Assembly: GCA_905147135.1 (NCBI GenBank)
Contig: LR990045.1
Coordinates: forward strand, 17,646,173 to 17,710,172
Direction: 5' to 3'
DNA from: Blastobasis lacticolella
Lineage: Eukaryota; Arthropoda; Insecta; Lepidoptera; Blastobasidae
Length of the DNA: 64,000 nt
Both the position numbers and the translations under genes were made by a program. The notes below the pieces were generated by a model. That model did not search any database. It saw only the letters and a program-made list of their open reading frames with translations, and was not told the DNA's origin. This document shows positions 43,701 through 58,700 of the stretch, one piece after another; positions within the stretch are counted from its first letter, which is position 1; each line of letters starts with the position of its first letter.

Positions 43701-46700
43701 TAATCCTTTTACCGCTGCCTCAGCCGATGCGATCGTCTCAAAATCTACAAAACCGTATCCTGCAGAAAGAAAGTGAAAACAGTTTATTTTAATTTACATC
43801 GCGCACGTCCAACTCTCGGCGCGGCTCTTTAAACCATAAAAGTGAGATGATCCATGCTTAATTAAAAAAGTAAATCTACATTTTTTAAAACAATCAAAAT
43901 GTAACAATAATCTATAAAAATACATCGGGAAATGTGACTAATGAGCACAAATATAATAACACCTCTAAATAACGTGATTTAAAGTGAGGTTAATTTACGT
44001 GAAAGACAAAAGGTACTGTGCATATTACAGGTATAGATACATCATAATTAGAACACAATTATTCGGTTACTTCATCTGTGCTTCGGTGCAATACAGTGAA
44101 GATGAAAATCTACTTTTAAATAACAGTTACTTATGTGAAATAAACATAGTATGGTAATGTCATACAATATGAATTAAATTTAATGTATCTAGTGTTCGTG
44201 CATATATTGGAAAAAGTCTCACCATAGATGGATTAGTTTAATGAAGGTATATGGTATTCTAGAAAATATTAATACTGTATTTAAATATTTAGTTACCTAT
44301 AGTTGATTCAATGCATAATCTAGTACAATACGTATACATAGATAGTCGGAAAGGAATGGTCAATATACATACGTGAAATAAGTAGGAACTATGCACAGAT
44401 CAAAATCTAAATAGTTTACTTTATATGTTGCTATAGAAGTGTAAAGGGGACGTACGGGTATGAATGTTCTTTACCTTTACATTTATTTGTATTTTTATCC
44501 AGTATTGCTTTTGTCGAGATTATATTGCCGTACCTGGAAGCAGAAAGAACTCATAAGTATAGGAATGTGAGGCGCGAGCGCGGGGTCCACGGGCCCTAGG
44601 CCTCCTAGGGTAATTTAGGCAAAATTGAATGGCGATTGTATTTCGTAGTATATAATCTCACTTTTCGGATTCCACTATTAACGTCCATCAGGTTCTATGC
44701 GATACCACAAATTCTATTACTTTTGTAATACAGTAGATAACCTAACCTCAGTCCAGAAAATAATGTTTTTCTACAGAAATAGATTAACATATATGTAAAG
44801 TAGTTACTATCCAGATTGTGTTCCCTTTGGGTCGCTGATAAGATCCTGACTAAACAAAAGTTCCAGGGCAACGAGCTTTGTCCGAAACAAGACTGTAACT
44901 TCCATTTATTCAATTATCGTTTCATGACACAATTGAATGATGAATTTAATTGTGTAACTACTGTAATAAGTTGGAACCTGGTTAATCTAACACTGCGTAA
45001 ACAACTTCTACAAAAAATATCGACAAAAAAAAAGTCTGTCGTTAGGAATAACAATTAACCAGTTGCTGACGTTATAATTAAAAGCTGACAACACTCACAT
45101 CTGGCACATTTGGACAAGATCCTTATCGGTGGTATTCTGCGAGAGGCCGCGTATGTAGAGGTTGGTGCGGCTGAGCTGCTCGCCCGCTATGCCCGTAGAC
45201 GTCGACGACGCCGGTGGCGGGGGCGCCGTGCTGAGGCTGGTGGAGCGAGTGCCTCCCGCCGACCCGGTGTTGGAAGACGACGAGGAAGCAGTATTGGCCG
45301 GCGATGCGGCGGTGGGCACCCGTGCGCCCGCGCAACCACCGCCCATGCCGCCGCCGCTCGTATACTGCAATATCAAACACTACATTACGCTATACGTCAC
45401 GAATTGTTAGAAACACATCAATGGACATGGGGTTTTTAAAAGGCGTGTCTACAGGTACCTCAACGGCCGGTAACGCATTCGCTTCCCTTAGGTTGCAGAT
45501 GTTTTAGCTTTAAGTCCGCCCCTGTACTTTTGTGTATAAAGCTTTAATCTATACTAATATTATAAAGAGGAAAGGTTTGATTTTTTGTTTGTTTGTTTGT
45601 TTGAATTGAATACGCTTCGAAACTACTGGACCGATTTCAAAAATTCTCTCACCGTTGGGAAGCTACACTATCTCCGGGTGACATAGGCTATATACCCGTG
45701 TACCCGTAGTGGTACCCGTGCGAAGCCGGGGCGGCTGCTAGTAAATAAATTAATGTTCTGAACAACGGTGGCCACTTTCCATAAGGTGGATAGTCTGTCC
45801 GTGTGCCTCCCTAGGATATAAAAAAAGAGTGGACAGCTTAGTTTGTCCAGGTTTTGTTACCTTGACGTGGCTGATGGGTTGGGCTGGGCGACGAAGCTGT
45901 TACAAGAGAATTAAGAGAATCCTTTAGATGAGAGGGTTCTTTTAGAATACATGACTTTCATCGTTTGGGGTGTTGGAGATCGCAGTTGAAAAGGAAACGC
46001 GAAATGATACCGCTACGTGCTACGGAGCCTAGGTCTGCTTCAAAACATTTATCGACTTGTACTCAGCGCGTGAACGAAAGTGGTCATTGCTACTATGCCG
46101 GACATCGTGTAAGCACTCATTGAATTAATTGTGAGCGCAGCTGCTACTAATTAATAGGCTTTGCTACTCACAACCACGCACGAGATTACAGAGCTCTGTC
46201 GCCGCCACATCCAGCGACAGGCAGGAATTACGCTCGCAATAATTCTCCGATGAGTTCGCAAACGATCGTACTCGCATGTGGGGTGGGACGAACCACCCGA
46301 ACTAAGTGTTAATATGCGCGCACGGGTTCGCGAAACGGGCGGAATGGCGCGGCGCGGGCGACTTCATTGAAAATAACTGCTTCGCCGAGACGTGTTAAGA
46401 TGTAGCCCATTAGTTATTTAGCCGGGGCGGGTAATGAGTGGGGAGGGGTAATGAGCGCATGCCGATTCAGAGCACGCGCCCTTAATAGACTTGCACGGAA
46501 CGTACGAGCCGCCCGCCATCGCGGGAAGCCTTGAGTTTCTGGTATCATCGAACTATTTATGGATTTTTACCGTTGCCGTGAATTCGATTAGTGCGTGTTC
46601 TGTAGATTCATGAGGAGGCCTTTTGAGAGACTAACTGCGTTACCATTTTATACTCAACATGGGTAAAGTATGCATCGCAGCGGACAACGGCACGAGACGT

Positions 46701-49700
46701 GTTGTTATCTAAAATCGAATTTCTTGCTTATTTTTATACCTGTAAGCTTACTAAAACATGTACCATTTATCTGCACCTAAATACGTTTCTACAACAGCAG
46801 ATCGTTCACCCTTCAAATGCTACAATATACCCAACAATTTAAAATCCCAAACTAAGCACCCTGGGAATTAGTGGAACATCCGCGTGGATCGCAGAGATTA
46901 ATTTATCATTACAGTGTCTATCGATTCGTAATTCTTAACACCGCGTTTACTAGTGTGAAGTTAAATTATTCGCGCCACCGGGGCTTAAGTGCGTATCTAC
47001 GCAGCGTTAGTTATTTGCATTTAGTTAACATATTAAAGCCATAAACTGTGTGTGTCGTTGACACAACACGGCGTGCAATGTTAAAACGCACACAACTATT
47101 TGTTGTGAGCGTGTAACTTCACTTGTTAAACAATTTAAACCGCGGGAAGGGAAAATATGTTTGCCTCTTGTAATGGGTGTAGGTACATTCTGCATATCTA
47201 AATTGGTAAATATTATCTAATTGGAGAATTGCCGAAGGTTCTGTGGGCTAATTTCACATCGAAGATGATACGGGTGATAGTTGCCGGTCTGTGCTCTGTT
47301 TACTGCCCGTGTGTATGTCAGTATAAGCTCTTCTATATCTCTACTTACTTATAATGAAATGACTGTCATGCATGTTACGTACGAGCAGTGCATCTACGTT
47401 ACGTATTTGGAACTAATAAGTTACACGAAGCAAGCGTACGCAAAATTGTCCAAAACAACACCGCACCCAGCAATAATAAAATACGTAGAGATTCAAACAT
47501 CACATTATGTACAATTCCCGAAAACAGCATCAACGTGCCGGTATCTGTTTAAAAATAGAATAGCAAGTCGGAATTACAGCGCTAAGTAGCCGGCGCTGGG
47601 GCCGGCGGGTGAGCCGCGTTTTGGCAAATGAAATTCGATTGGTAATCCAATTGGCGTCGCCGAGTGGATGCCACCAATTGGTCCAATTTGTGTAAACCGC
47701 CCCGAAGACCGCCCGCAGCCGTGTGCGCCAGCACACTGTGGATATCGTATGCCCTTACACAGATTCAATCGTTTCATTTTCATTTGCACCTTAGTTGTGA
47801 ATATGTAGGAATTGACACGTGTTAATATGCCTTATTACGCGTAATTGGAAGCAATAATCCTTAATTGATTAACCCTGTAAAACAAATTGATAATGACATC
47901 AATTCGCAAAGTATTAATCAGAAGATCCGGTGTTAAAAGACCAGTTATGCCGTCTGATTCACCTCGTTGAGCAAGTGTAAAACGGCCGCAGGCAGGAAAG
48001 AAAGGTTCTAAAGGCGGCCGTGTTACGCTAAATTATCGTAACGAGACCTAATTGACACAGTTCAGAAGTGAAGCGATCGCTATTAACAAGGTAACTTTTA
48101 AGTGGCTGTTAAAAGACAAAATGCGCGGCTGGTGCTATTAAAACTGTGTAGTTGCAACGAGTTCACATTATGTCGGCCACCTGTGCAATTTACTCAATTT
48201 AACTTTATTATCTGCTCGGAATTTTGGATGGGTAATTAAGAGTCGGGCGGTGTCCCTCGCGGCAGGACGAAGTTGGCCGCGCCGCGCCGCTCGGTGGACA
48301 TTCCGCGCTGCCACTGTGTAACCGAGATTTATTTGTTGGACAGCTTCTCTAAAGTTCCGAGACGCGAGCTCAAACCGAGTAATGTCGTGAATTTCCACGT
48401 GCAAAGTTCAAGTGTGAGCCTGAGTCTGAGCTATATTGCGGGACGGCGCGGGCTCTGTTTATCACTGTAACTGCTTTCGGCGTAATTTGTTTCGAAATAA
48501 ACTAACAACAGAATAGCGTCTAGAGTACCTACTGTCTTCAACGACTATTTGCTCGGTAGATATTATGCTATAAGCTGAACAATGCGAAAGTACGTATTTT
48601 ATTTATGTTCGCAAGTAATATCAGCTGCAATCAGTCTCGTTCGGCTTCGACAGGTGTCAGGTCAAGTCGAGAGCGCGGTATTAGAGCAAGGGCGGAAGTA
48701 CGCGGGTGACAGTGACGAGCACCTAATCATCACGTCGCGAACACGAACGAAGTTCTGACAGTCTTTGCGAAAACTTTTACAATGACTTCATACTAAAAGA
48801 GAGGTTTTTATAAGGTGTTTATTTTTATTCACCGCCATTGTCCTAAAGTGTTGAGGAAATATTTTTACTATTTAGCGGGGGCAGGATTGTTTCTCTTCGA
48901 TTTCATCATGATTTATTTGAGAGTAATCTTCGTATCGATATTTACGGGTCAGCGTAGGTCTTTCCTTTCTGAAACATTCTGAAACATTGCCAGATACTTT
49001 ATTTACAAGCCTTCAACATTCTTGAAATCCTATCACCATGTACCTAATATATCTTTCCTATTCCAGCCTAGAATGTTTGTAAAAACATTTTTGTGGCTGC
49101 CTACATTTTTCGCCGAACTCATCTGCCATAAGCGGGGGGGTACGAGGACCGACGTAATCTTTTTACCGTAGGGGCCGTGTGCCAGCTATCGCGTATTCAA
49201 ATGAAGCCGAGTGTGCCGCGAACTGTGCCGTATCGTTTTCATTGCCATTCCGCGCCCGTCCGCGAGCTCTCCCATTTGTCATGGCACCCGCGAGGTTCAT
49301 TGACACACCACAGATAAGTCCTGCCGAAAAACCGGTGGAATTACAACGCTCTGGCCCATGTTGGGCGCCACTCGCCCTAATTACATTTTTTTGCGGATAT
49401 TTTAAACAATTTTATTGTTATTTGTTGTAAACGTGCTGCACTGTGGGTATTACGAAATTTTTTATTAATTTCATTTAAGTAAAATTAGTATTACGGGTCA
49501 ATCAAATAAAAAATATTTAGTTTGAGAGAATAGCAATATTAGTTGTAGACATAGATTTATATTAAGATACACGGGACTTCCCATTGGTACAGTAAATTCG
49601 CGTGGAAATTAAAAATGAGTCGAGTTAGGAAAGTGTCAAGTTTGAACAAGGATAAGTTCAAGAAAAAGACGAAGTCGTACGGATTGGAGTATTGCAACAT

Positions 49701-52700
49701 TGGTCTCTACGAGAACTCAGAAATAAAAGAAAACACATTATTGGCTTGGCATAAGTACACAGAAGCGAGCGAATCCTCTTTAGTTTCCATTGCGAGAATT
49801 CTTCGTTCAATACACTCATAGATTGTAAAGTTTAAAGACCAAAGTGCATCAGATCTGTGTAAATAAGTGTACAAAAGGTCGAACTGTGTAGTGTGAATAG
49901 GACGCTAAAGAGATTTCTCCACAATGCGTCGCTCGAAGGCACGGCGGGGATCGCGGCAGCCCAGACAAGAGCTCTTAGACTGTTTCAAGAGTTTTTATAT
50001 CGTTTACCGACGTCGGCTCCCGGAAATGGAAATTATAATTTCATACTTAGCTACGGCGCCGCGTAAAGTTTCAAGGCATTGCACGTAATCCGCTTTTTAT
50101 TGGCTGCGACTGTTTGGAGAGATTAAATGGCATTTCCTTAAGTAGGTTGGGTGTAAAGAAGATAATAATAAAGTATGTAGTTTCGTATGTTTTAGCCAGT
50201 AATCTCTTAATAAATAAAGACCAGTCAAGACCAAGCCTTGCAAAGGTTCTCGCCAAATTAGATGTAAACGTTAATTCCCACAAGTAGCGCTGAAAACGAA
50301 CTGAAATTGATGCACTTTAGTGGCTAACAAGATAACGCCAGTGGAGGCGACGCACACATGGCGGGCGGGGATGACGTCACGCGCGTAGGAGGGTGGCCGA
50401 GGGGACGGTGCGGGGGCGGCACTCAACAGTTGGTCCCGGCTCGATAGCGCAGCGCGTGCGTGCGCCGCGCGCCGCCACATGGCTGGCACGAGCACGCCGT
50501 GCGCATCAACCAAGTTGAAAAGTTGGCTCATAGAACCCCAATAGATCTAAGATTGAAATGTATTTCACAAGATTTAATAAATCTTTTATTATTATTATTA
50601 TTAATGGGAAAGACAATCCGTGTTGGTTGGTAGTGCTGCCTGATACACCTCTCTCTAAACTTGTTACTACATTTGTCAAACTTTTTGTCCGTTTGGTACT
50701 CTTCTTCTTTAAAATATCATCCATTTGATCGAGATTCGTATGAACATCTCGGTCGGTACAATTAGATGACTGCATTTGAGATTTCCAATCCAACATTAGT
50801 TAGTAACATAGTTATTAATTATTTACCGTTTAATATAACGTACGTACTTGAAGAAGATTAGAAAGTCCGTTCGCAAAAACCCACGAATCGAAATCACAGC
50901 TGATAAAGAACAACCTTGCAAAGCTGACACACTGTGGTTCCACGCGCGTCATCAACAATGAGCAAATGTTTTATTTCCGTTTCAATTTATGGAAGCATAA
51001 TACATCTGTATAAAGTCGAACGTTCACAGATTGCTATGGGGAATCTCACGAAATGAAACATAAATCCAATTCAATCTATTTAAATTGAGCGTTTCGTTTG
51101 TTTTACCGCCGCTCCGATCCGTGAATCGGAATTCATACCCAATTTATTATACTACTGCCAAATCGTCAAATTATTTAGCAGCTTTTGTATTGGGTTGGAC
51201 GTTGGAACTTGACTGATGACTGTTGCGATGGTATTCCTTTTAGTGCGGCAAATAGGATAATGCAGTGTTTTAAATCAATTGTGATAGTTTGTTACCTAAA
51301 TGCAACATGACTATCAGATATAAAATGCCTACATAGAAACACAAGAAATCCAATAATATATTTTCCTATCCCTGCGAAACTCGGGAATTTCCTATATCTA
51401 CCGAAAAACAACGTTTCTCATTTTGGCATTCTGTTAGCTAAGTAGATAGGCTAAGCAGTTACTAGGCGTCTGGTTTATAACGCTGGCTGTCTCTGATATG
51501 CTTTCGATATCAGTTACGTGATGTGTCACAGCCACCACGATAGCAGGCTTACGTCCGCAGCCGCAATCACTAACCTAATCGACCGAATAGCAAATCCTAC
51601 AATTCATTCGTCGATATATTATTAGCAAGTTATCAACCAAATAGAATTTCGTTCGTGGAAAGATAGCGAGACAAGTGAGAGACTTAATTTGATTGATACA
51701 AGATAATTGGGCCGAGAATTCGGGGCCCGGTCTAATGGACGGCCAAAATTAATTACCTATCGCATTCAGACTTCTTTCTTCCCTGATTGCTAATTGTTAC
51801 CAGGCTATTATGGACGTGATTGTCACTTGTTGGGAGCTCAAAGGCTCCGTAGAGAGCTCCATGCCATCTTTGTAATAGCTAATGAAATATTTAACAAGAT
51901 TATAACGGGCATTCAGGGCGACGCGACCCTGCTAAGATGCCACTTGCGATTCACCGAGAGTTTTACGACAGTTTTTGTTTGGATGCTTGTGCGTAACTAA
52001 TTTAGATTACGCGGCGTGTTGAAAGAGACATTTGACGCTTTTTTCGAACAAGACAATTTCTAATTGTTGCTTTAAAAAGTGTTAATTGGACAATTTATTA
52101 CTCATGTCACATGTGATTGATACGTGCCGTGCCGACTTCGTTTTAAATACTTGTCTTTTTATTAATCAAGTGAAATATTTCTTACCTAAATAACCAAGCC
52201 GAGAAGTCATCCATTCATCACAGCGTATAAACGTTGATCTCGTCAAGTCAGTCTAATTAGATAAGGCGCATTTAATTAAGAGAGCGTAGTTTATCTTATA
52301 AGGGAGAGTCCTGAGCCGCTCTCACAGAAGGCTGCCGTCGCGGTAGAATTTTAATTCGTTTTAAGTATAAATTCCGAGGCGAAGCTAAAAATAAGGGATT
52401 TTGTAAATCCAAGTTCTTTTTATCGCTGAATATATTAATAATAATACGTTTTCTGACCTCGGCCAGAGGGAGTCCTCTGCAATAAGTTACATGAGCTTAT
52501 CTCTCAAACAACATTGGCAATTTTAGCATTTTGCGAGGCAAAAAACAAATTCCGGGGGAAATACCGCCACCCTCTGTTTTCACTTTCTCATAAATAGGCG
52601 GGTCAAGCGGGACCGAAAAAATCGTTCACCAGTGCTCGGGCGAATTTAAATATCGGTTGCCGGCCCGGCCCGCGTCACTCCGACATTAACATAATTCAAC

Positions 52701-55700
52701 AAAAAAACACCGCCCTCACTACAAAAAATCCTTTTTTCTGTACGATCGGGCCCGACCGCTGTTTACAATATTGGACATATTTCGCCACGAAGCTATAACG
52801 CATGTAATAGTGGAAATGGGCACATAGGTATACCTCATTTGGGGTGATACTTTATAAGCACCCAGCAATATTGATATAGGAAGGTTGATGTTGACCTCCC
52901 TATTCCAACTTTATATAAGTATGAGAACCATAACATTATGACAGCCATAAAACTGCATAGGTACCTAAAATCGTATAGTCATGCCTATCTGCGCTTTTTG
53001 TGATTACCAGATGAGATGCGCCGAAGCTCACGTATATGTATACCGTAGATTATGTCATCACATACAATCGACACCGCATGAAATATCCTCACAAAACATT
53101 AGGCGGGCGCGTTTTCCCGCCGCGAGGGGCTGGGTCCTTCACCTTCCGCTACAGCCGAAATAAATCTAATTCCTCGGATGACAGATATCAGCAAGCCTTG
53201 TTTATTTATACTTTCACCCTGCTAGGAGGGTTGTGCTCGCACATGTGGGACGTGCTTGCCTCATTGTACTAAAATAAACTATTATGCCCACTATGTCAAT
53301 ACCTCGAACGTGCGTCCGTCCACTAATCCATAAAGGAAACTTCATCAGTTGAAAGGCATTCAGATAAACATGAGTGATAGGCGCCATCCATCCGGGGCGC
53401 AGCAAACATGTGCCGGCCTGAATGGAAACGAATCACCTACAGGAACCCATATTACCCGGCTCGACATTGAAAAAGGATCTCTTAAACGTGATAAGGCCAA
53501 AGCGATGCCTCCCAAAATAAATGTGGTAATTTCATTTACAAAAATTTTTCCTCCCAGCATACATTTTAATATATCAGCATAAATCTTTTGAGTGTGTTGC
53601 GTGCGTGTGAAAATGAACCGCCAAGAGGGTTAAGTGGAAAGGCTAGACGCTTCTAATGGTTGGCGAGGAAAGAAATGATATGCATTTATGCAATAAGCCC
53701 GACGCTTCACTTTGACTCGCAACTCCACAGCCACAGTGTTTCCTTTGGACTATGACATGGGATTGTTCAAGACGGTATATTAGAGGTCTCTTTAGAGGCG
53801 GGCAACGCATTGGTGACTCCCCTGGTGTTGCTGATGTCCATAGGCGGCGGTGACCACTTTCCATCAGGTGGCCCGCTTGCCTGTTTGTCTGCTAAGTAAC
53901 ATAAAAAAAAAAAAAATTCCGTGTAACTCGACTTACATGGAGGTTATTTTCAGGTCGATACGTGCACCAGTTGGCCCCGACATAACGCGCTAGTGAATTA
54001 GAGATCTACTTATCCTTTTTCTCGACAAAAAACCTTGTCCCTTACCCAAAAAAGTAACCTCTATTTAGGGCTGGTATACGCTTGGGAGAGGGCGCGATGG
54101 ATCTAACAAGCTGCGGAGTTGTGACAGCCCTGACAGCTGACATATTCCCGTCATTAATCAACGGCTCGTAGAAATATCTACCCGTAAACTTATAGGGACC
54201 GTCAAACCCAATCAAACACGTGACAATGTACATGATGCCAGTTGAGCGTGGCGGGAATTGAACTATTAAAAGTTTCTATTAATAGAATGCTGACGGGAAA
54301 CAACTAAAAGTTTTAGTATTCGGTAATGAGAGTGAAAATATTTATGGATTTGACAGATGTAGTTTATTTCCTTAGTCTTACGTTGAAACAGGGGCACTAA
54401 AACGGGGTGACGGACATAAATACATACAAAAAAATAAACACTGTGATTGATAGCGCATTTGGCTATATTACGATTATAGGCACGTACTTGAATAACTAAT
54501 TTATGGTTGAACGTGAACCATAATAGAATTTATTCTCTTCGTAGAACGACGAAGGAGTTTATTAGGTTAAATGTACTCATAAACTGAGCCAAAACTGTTC
54601 GAAATGTGTAATAAAATTTTTGATATTGTATATTTTATTAACTTGAGGATAATAATAGCATACCTTCACTCGGGTGTTAAGCGCAGTGGCCGCCATTTAG
54701 AGCATTGACACACCAAATAAACACCAAGTGGAACAATGTGGTCTCTGCCAACCCCCACGAGAACAAGGCGTTACATTATGTTGGTACCTATACAAGTATA
54801 CAAGTTTTCACAGACACTATGTACATACGTCTAATCGAAATTGCAACAAAACGACACGAAAGAGGGTAAAGCAGTTCGCGCAAGAGGAATGCTTTCTCAA
54901 ATGCTTCTCGTTGTAAAAACGGGCTCAGCATCGGTGGCCGCGAGATAAATCCTGGTGGAGTCGCGTCGTAATAAAACACGTACGACGGCGAAGCGCTACA
55001 TTTTATTTCAAAAAGCGATAAGGGCGCGAGAAATTCCGTTTACGAGATTCCTGCGGGGGTTGGCGGGGAGCCGACATGCTCTTTGTACGACATCTGGTTT
55101 GTGTAAGGCGTCGTAAAGCCCGCGTCGCCAGCACCGGGCTGGCCATGAGTTTGCACCGTTTTCATGCGCTGTGGTTTACTGTGCCCGCCGCCGATTGTCG
55201 GCCACCCGAGGCTCATTAATATAATTCGACAAGCACGGTGATAAACTCATGTTTATACTACAAAGGCGAGCGGTGGCCCTGTCTCGATTCCAGACACTCA
55301 TAGAAAAGTGAATTGCGACTCACCACTTCTACTCGCTAGCAAAATAAACATACTAAAATATCAAGCTGCTTATTTTGTAACGAAAACATATCGACCGCAA
55401 TCCTGTAGTAAAACTTGAGTTTCTGTATCGATTGAAACATCATTTAAGTTTAATAATGTGTACTGTTTGCTTGATTAACGAAGTTACTGAATTGATCTAG
55501 GATAGGAAACTTGTGGTGTTACATAGACATAGGCACAAGCTTTGACCTACTACTCATTCACCCCGCTGCAATTTCTGTGTAGCCAGGATCTACAGCGGCG
55601 ACCATACACAGGTCCTGAGTTTTGACACTCAGGCACGCCCGAGGACAAGCTTATACTGAATTAAAAAGTACTAGGTAGAAGTAGGACATATAGTAATTTT

Positions 55701-58700
55701 GACTTAACTAAGAAATCCCCAATACCTATACCTACGTATCGTGAACTTTGAACGACTATGCCACTGACGTATTTATTTAGAATAGGTGTCTTCACAAATT
55801 ATTATACAGTTACGTCAAACGATAGATATAAGTACGACGATAATAGCTTGTCACGTTTACGAATATTCAAATCAGCCTTGTTTGTTGCGTTTCAGTGATA
55901 ATAAGACTTAGGTACATTTCGGCGAAATCACCGTTATCGAAAGCGGACTCTTTTTATTATGATTGAGTGTAATTTTCTCCAGTGCCTACGTTATGGCGTA
56001 TAGTTCCTGAAAGCATTTTGTGTTCGAGGTCCAACATTACAGTTTATTGGCTATCGCCAGACGCTGCCAGCAGCGCGCTGAAATAAGGGAGCTACTGGCA
56101 ATAATGCTCGCCGGCCCTTGCCCCTTCATTGTACTCGTATCGTAACCCTTGTACGTTCTCAGTTTAAACTACTTCAGTTGCTACCCGAGATTGTTCTATC
56201 TCGCAATTAAGCCGAGTCCTACACTAAATCTGTGATTGAAGTTCTCAAAGTGGTCACAAAAGCGGGTTCTACACGTTTGGTGTGATCCGCGTGACGCCAA
56301 ACTTGCATTATTATGTGCCTAGGTTATTGCAAATCATGATTCAATGTCACTTGGTGTGAGTTGAGTACACAACGAAAACATTAATCACGTGATATTGTTT
56401 GTGTAATATGCATAACGAGGCGACGCGGGCGGCGCGGGCGCCGGCGGCGAGCGGGCAGAAATTGATGGAGCGGTGTCAACGCGCCAACTCCTCGGTTAAT
56501 TATCCAGCGGCCAATGTTGCCAGCCCAGCCCGCTGGCACTGTTGCCAGACCACTTTTCCTCTACAGCTAGGGTAATTTAAATTAAATTGGACATGAACGA
56601 CCCGAGTGGCACGAGCGCCTCCTACATTGTTGTTAAGCGACCTACGTGATGGGCTACTCCTTCCGCTAACAATAGACTTTGATTGCCGAATTAAAGTTTT
56701 GAAAGGGATTATACCTAATTAGTCTGAACGGGCTTTATTCAAATAATCTATATTTAAATTGAATGTTTTAATTGTATAAACGTCTTTTGCTTTTCTATTA
56801 CAGGTATTTACAGAGTTTATGACACACATTGTGTCAACTACAAGAATTCTTTTATTATTTTAAAGCGTTACTAACCTATTACGTACTTATATTTATAACA
56901 TGTTTAATCCCTTCATGTGGTCTTACTCTACGGAAAGAAGGCATGACGTTAGTCTGTAGGTACCTATGAAATCCTATAATCGTGCTTAAAATGAAATTGT
57001 AGATACATATGTTTATTACATATGTGTACATTTGTTCATATTATCGTTACCTACTGCTGTTAATTGCAATAACATAAGTATTCAATATTCACTGGGAATT
57101 ACCGTATAACATTTTTTTATTGTCTCCTCAGGCAATTGGTTTATATTAATTGATAAAAATATTGATTTTTCATATAAAAGAGTTCAAAGAGAGACGGTCC
57201 CGTTGATGTATTTTAGATAATAGTAAAAAAACAATACTGAAGTTCCGATTTGATCGTCATGGTAGCCAGCCAGCCAGCCAGCAACAACGCACCTGCGAAT
57301 CCGCGGTTTTGTGAAATGAAGCCTAAGTGACCGTAGATGTTGTGGGCGACAGTGAGCGCTTTCCCTTTAAGGTTACTAGAAGGGCTGTTTGACCGTTTAC
57401 CTAGCTGGCTAACGTGGCCAAAATTTAAACGATACATAAATATTGGTTTATTAGAATCGTGAATCAGAAGACGGCGTGCGGTCGCTAGTCCGCGCTATGC
57501 ATTGGCAATGTGTCGTTTACGTTTTCAATCTCAATTCAAGTATCATTTACGACTAATACTTCATAAAAACACGACCAAGTGAGAATTTGCGCTCGAGTCG
57601 CACGGCAGAGAGCTTCTATAGGCGGACAGGCACTCTATAGCCGCACTCGACAATCGCTCCACAGCGCAGCGCCCGTAAGGCTGCGCGCTGACTCGTAAAA
57701 GAGCTCGTAAACGGCACAGCTCGTCCCCGCATGGCGCCTCGTGACGAATGAAGTCGTTTATGCGCTCGCGCTCGCGCTGCACTCCGCCATTGTAGGCTAA
57801 CGGAGTGGCCACTTTTATTGGCAACCAATGTCTTACAAACGCTTTTACAATCAATGGCAGCTGTCCCTCCGCAGTGACACTATCTGTGCACATTTTATTA
57901 CACACTATTACTTAGTTGATTGGTGTCAACGTACCCGGAGTTCGCATTGAAAATGTAATGTGTTGTCGCTAGAATTAAGTGTATTGGCGATCATGTGCGG
58001 TTTAATGTCGCTAAATTCATGACCGGTCATAATCAAACGCTCGGAAAATCACACAAAGTACGGGTTTTGCTAGGTTGACATTGAAGGGTTCAATCATCCC
58101 TTGCTTAATTTACATAAATGGTAGATACAAGACTTCAGATCGTGCTTATGCTTCACGTTGTATGTGTATAGTGAAATTTATTTTCAATTTATGGAGTACT
58201 TGTACTATTTGTTTGTGGTAGGTGTAAGTATACCGAAGAATCTTTTTAAAAGAAATGCGTTTGGCGGTGAAGAGATAAGGTAGCCGACGATGTTGGCAAG
58301 CGAAGATGGAGAAGGTGGAAAAGGGTAATTACCCACCTGGCCTGGTTGAGACCAGGGAAACAAGGGTCCGACAGTTAATCGTCGGAGGTATTATTTATAC
58401 TGTGGAAGTTGCCACACTTCTCTCAGATGTAGAAACGATCAGCGCCATCTATGTGCGATTGCTTGCCAACCTTGTGGTTGTGTACTCGTAATGTAAGTAT
58501 TGTTGAGTTTTCCTATTGGAGCGATAGATGTCGCTACAAACGAAATTACATGTGAGACTTACCTGATGCGGCGTATAGGGGCTAGGCGTCGCCGCATAGG
58601 GCTGCGGCTGCGGCGGCGGGTAGCGGCAGGGCTGCGGCGCGTACGCCGCGGCCCACTGCTGCCCGCCGCGGAACTGCGCGCCCGCGCTCGCCATGCGCGC

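Noticed and set aside
49615..49821. 68-codon Lys-rich ORF in the shep intron
   Set aside because: Short, no family, no splice or promoter context; compatible with chance.
50271..50531. 86-codon minus-strand ORF as alternative shep first exon
   Set aside because: It lies in a GC-rich patch, but no donor joining it in frame to the 45364 exon could be supported and it does not resemble Shep N-termini.
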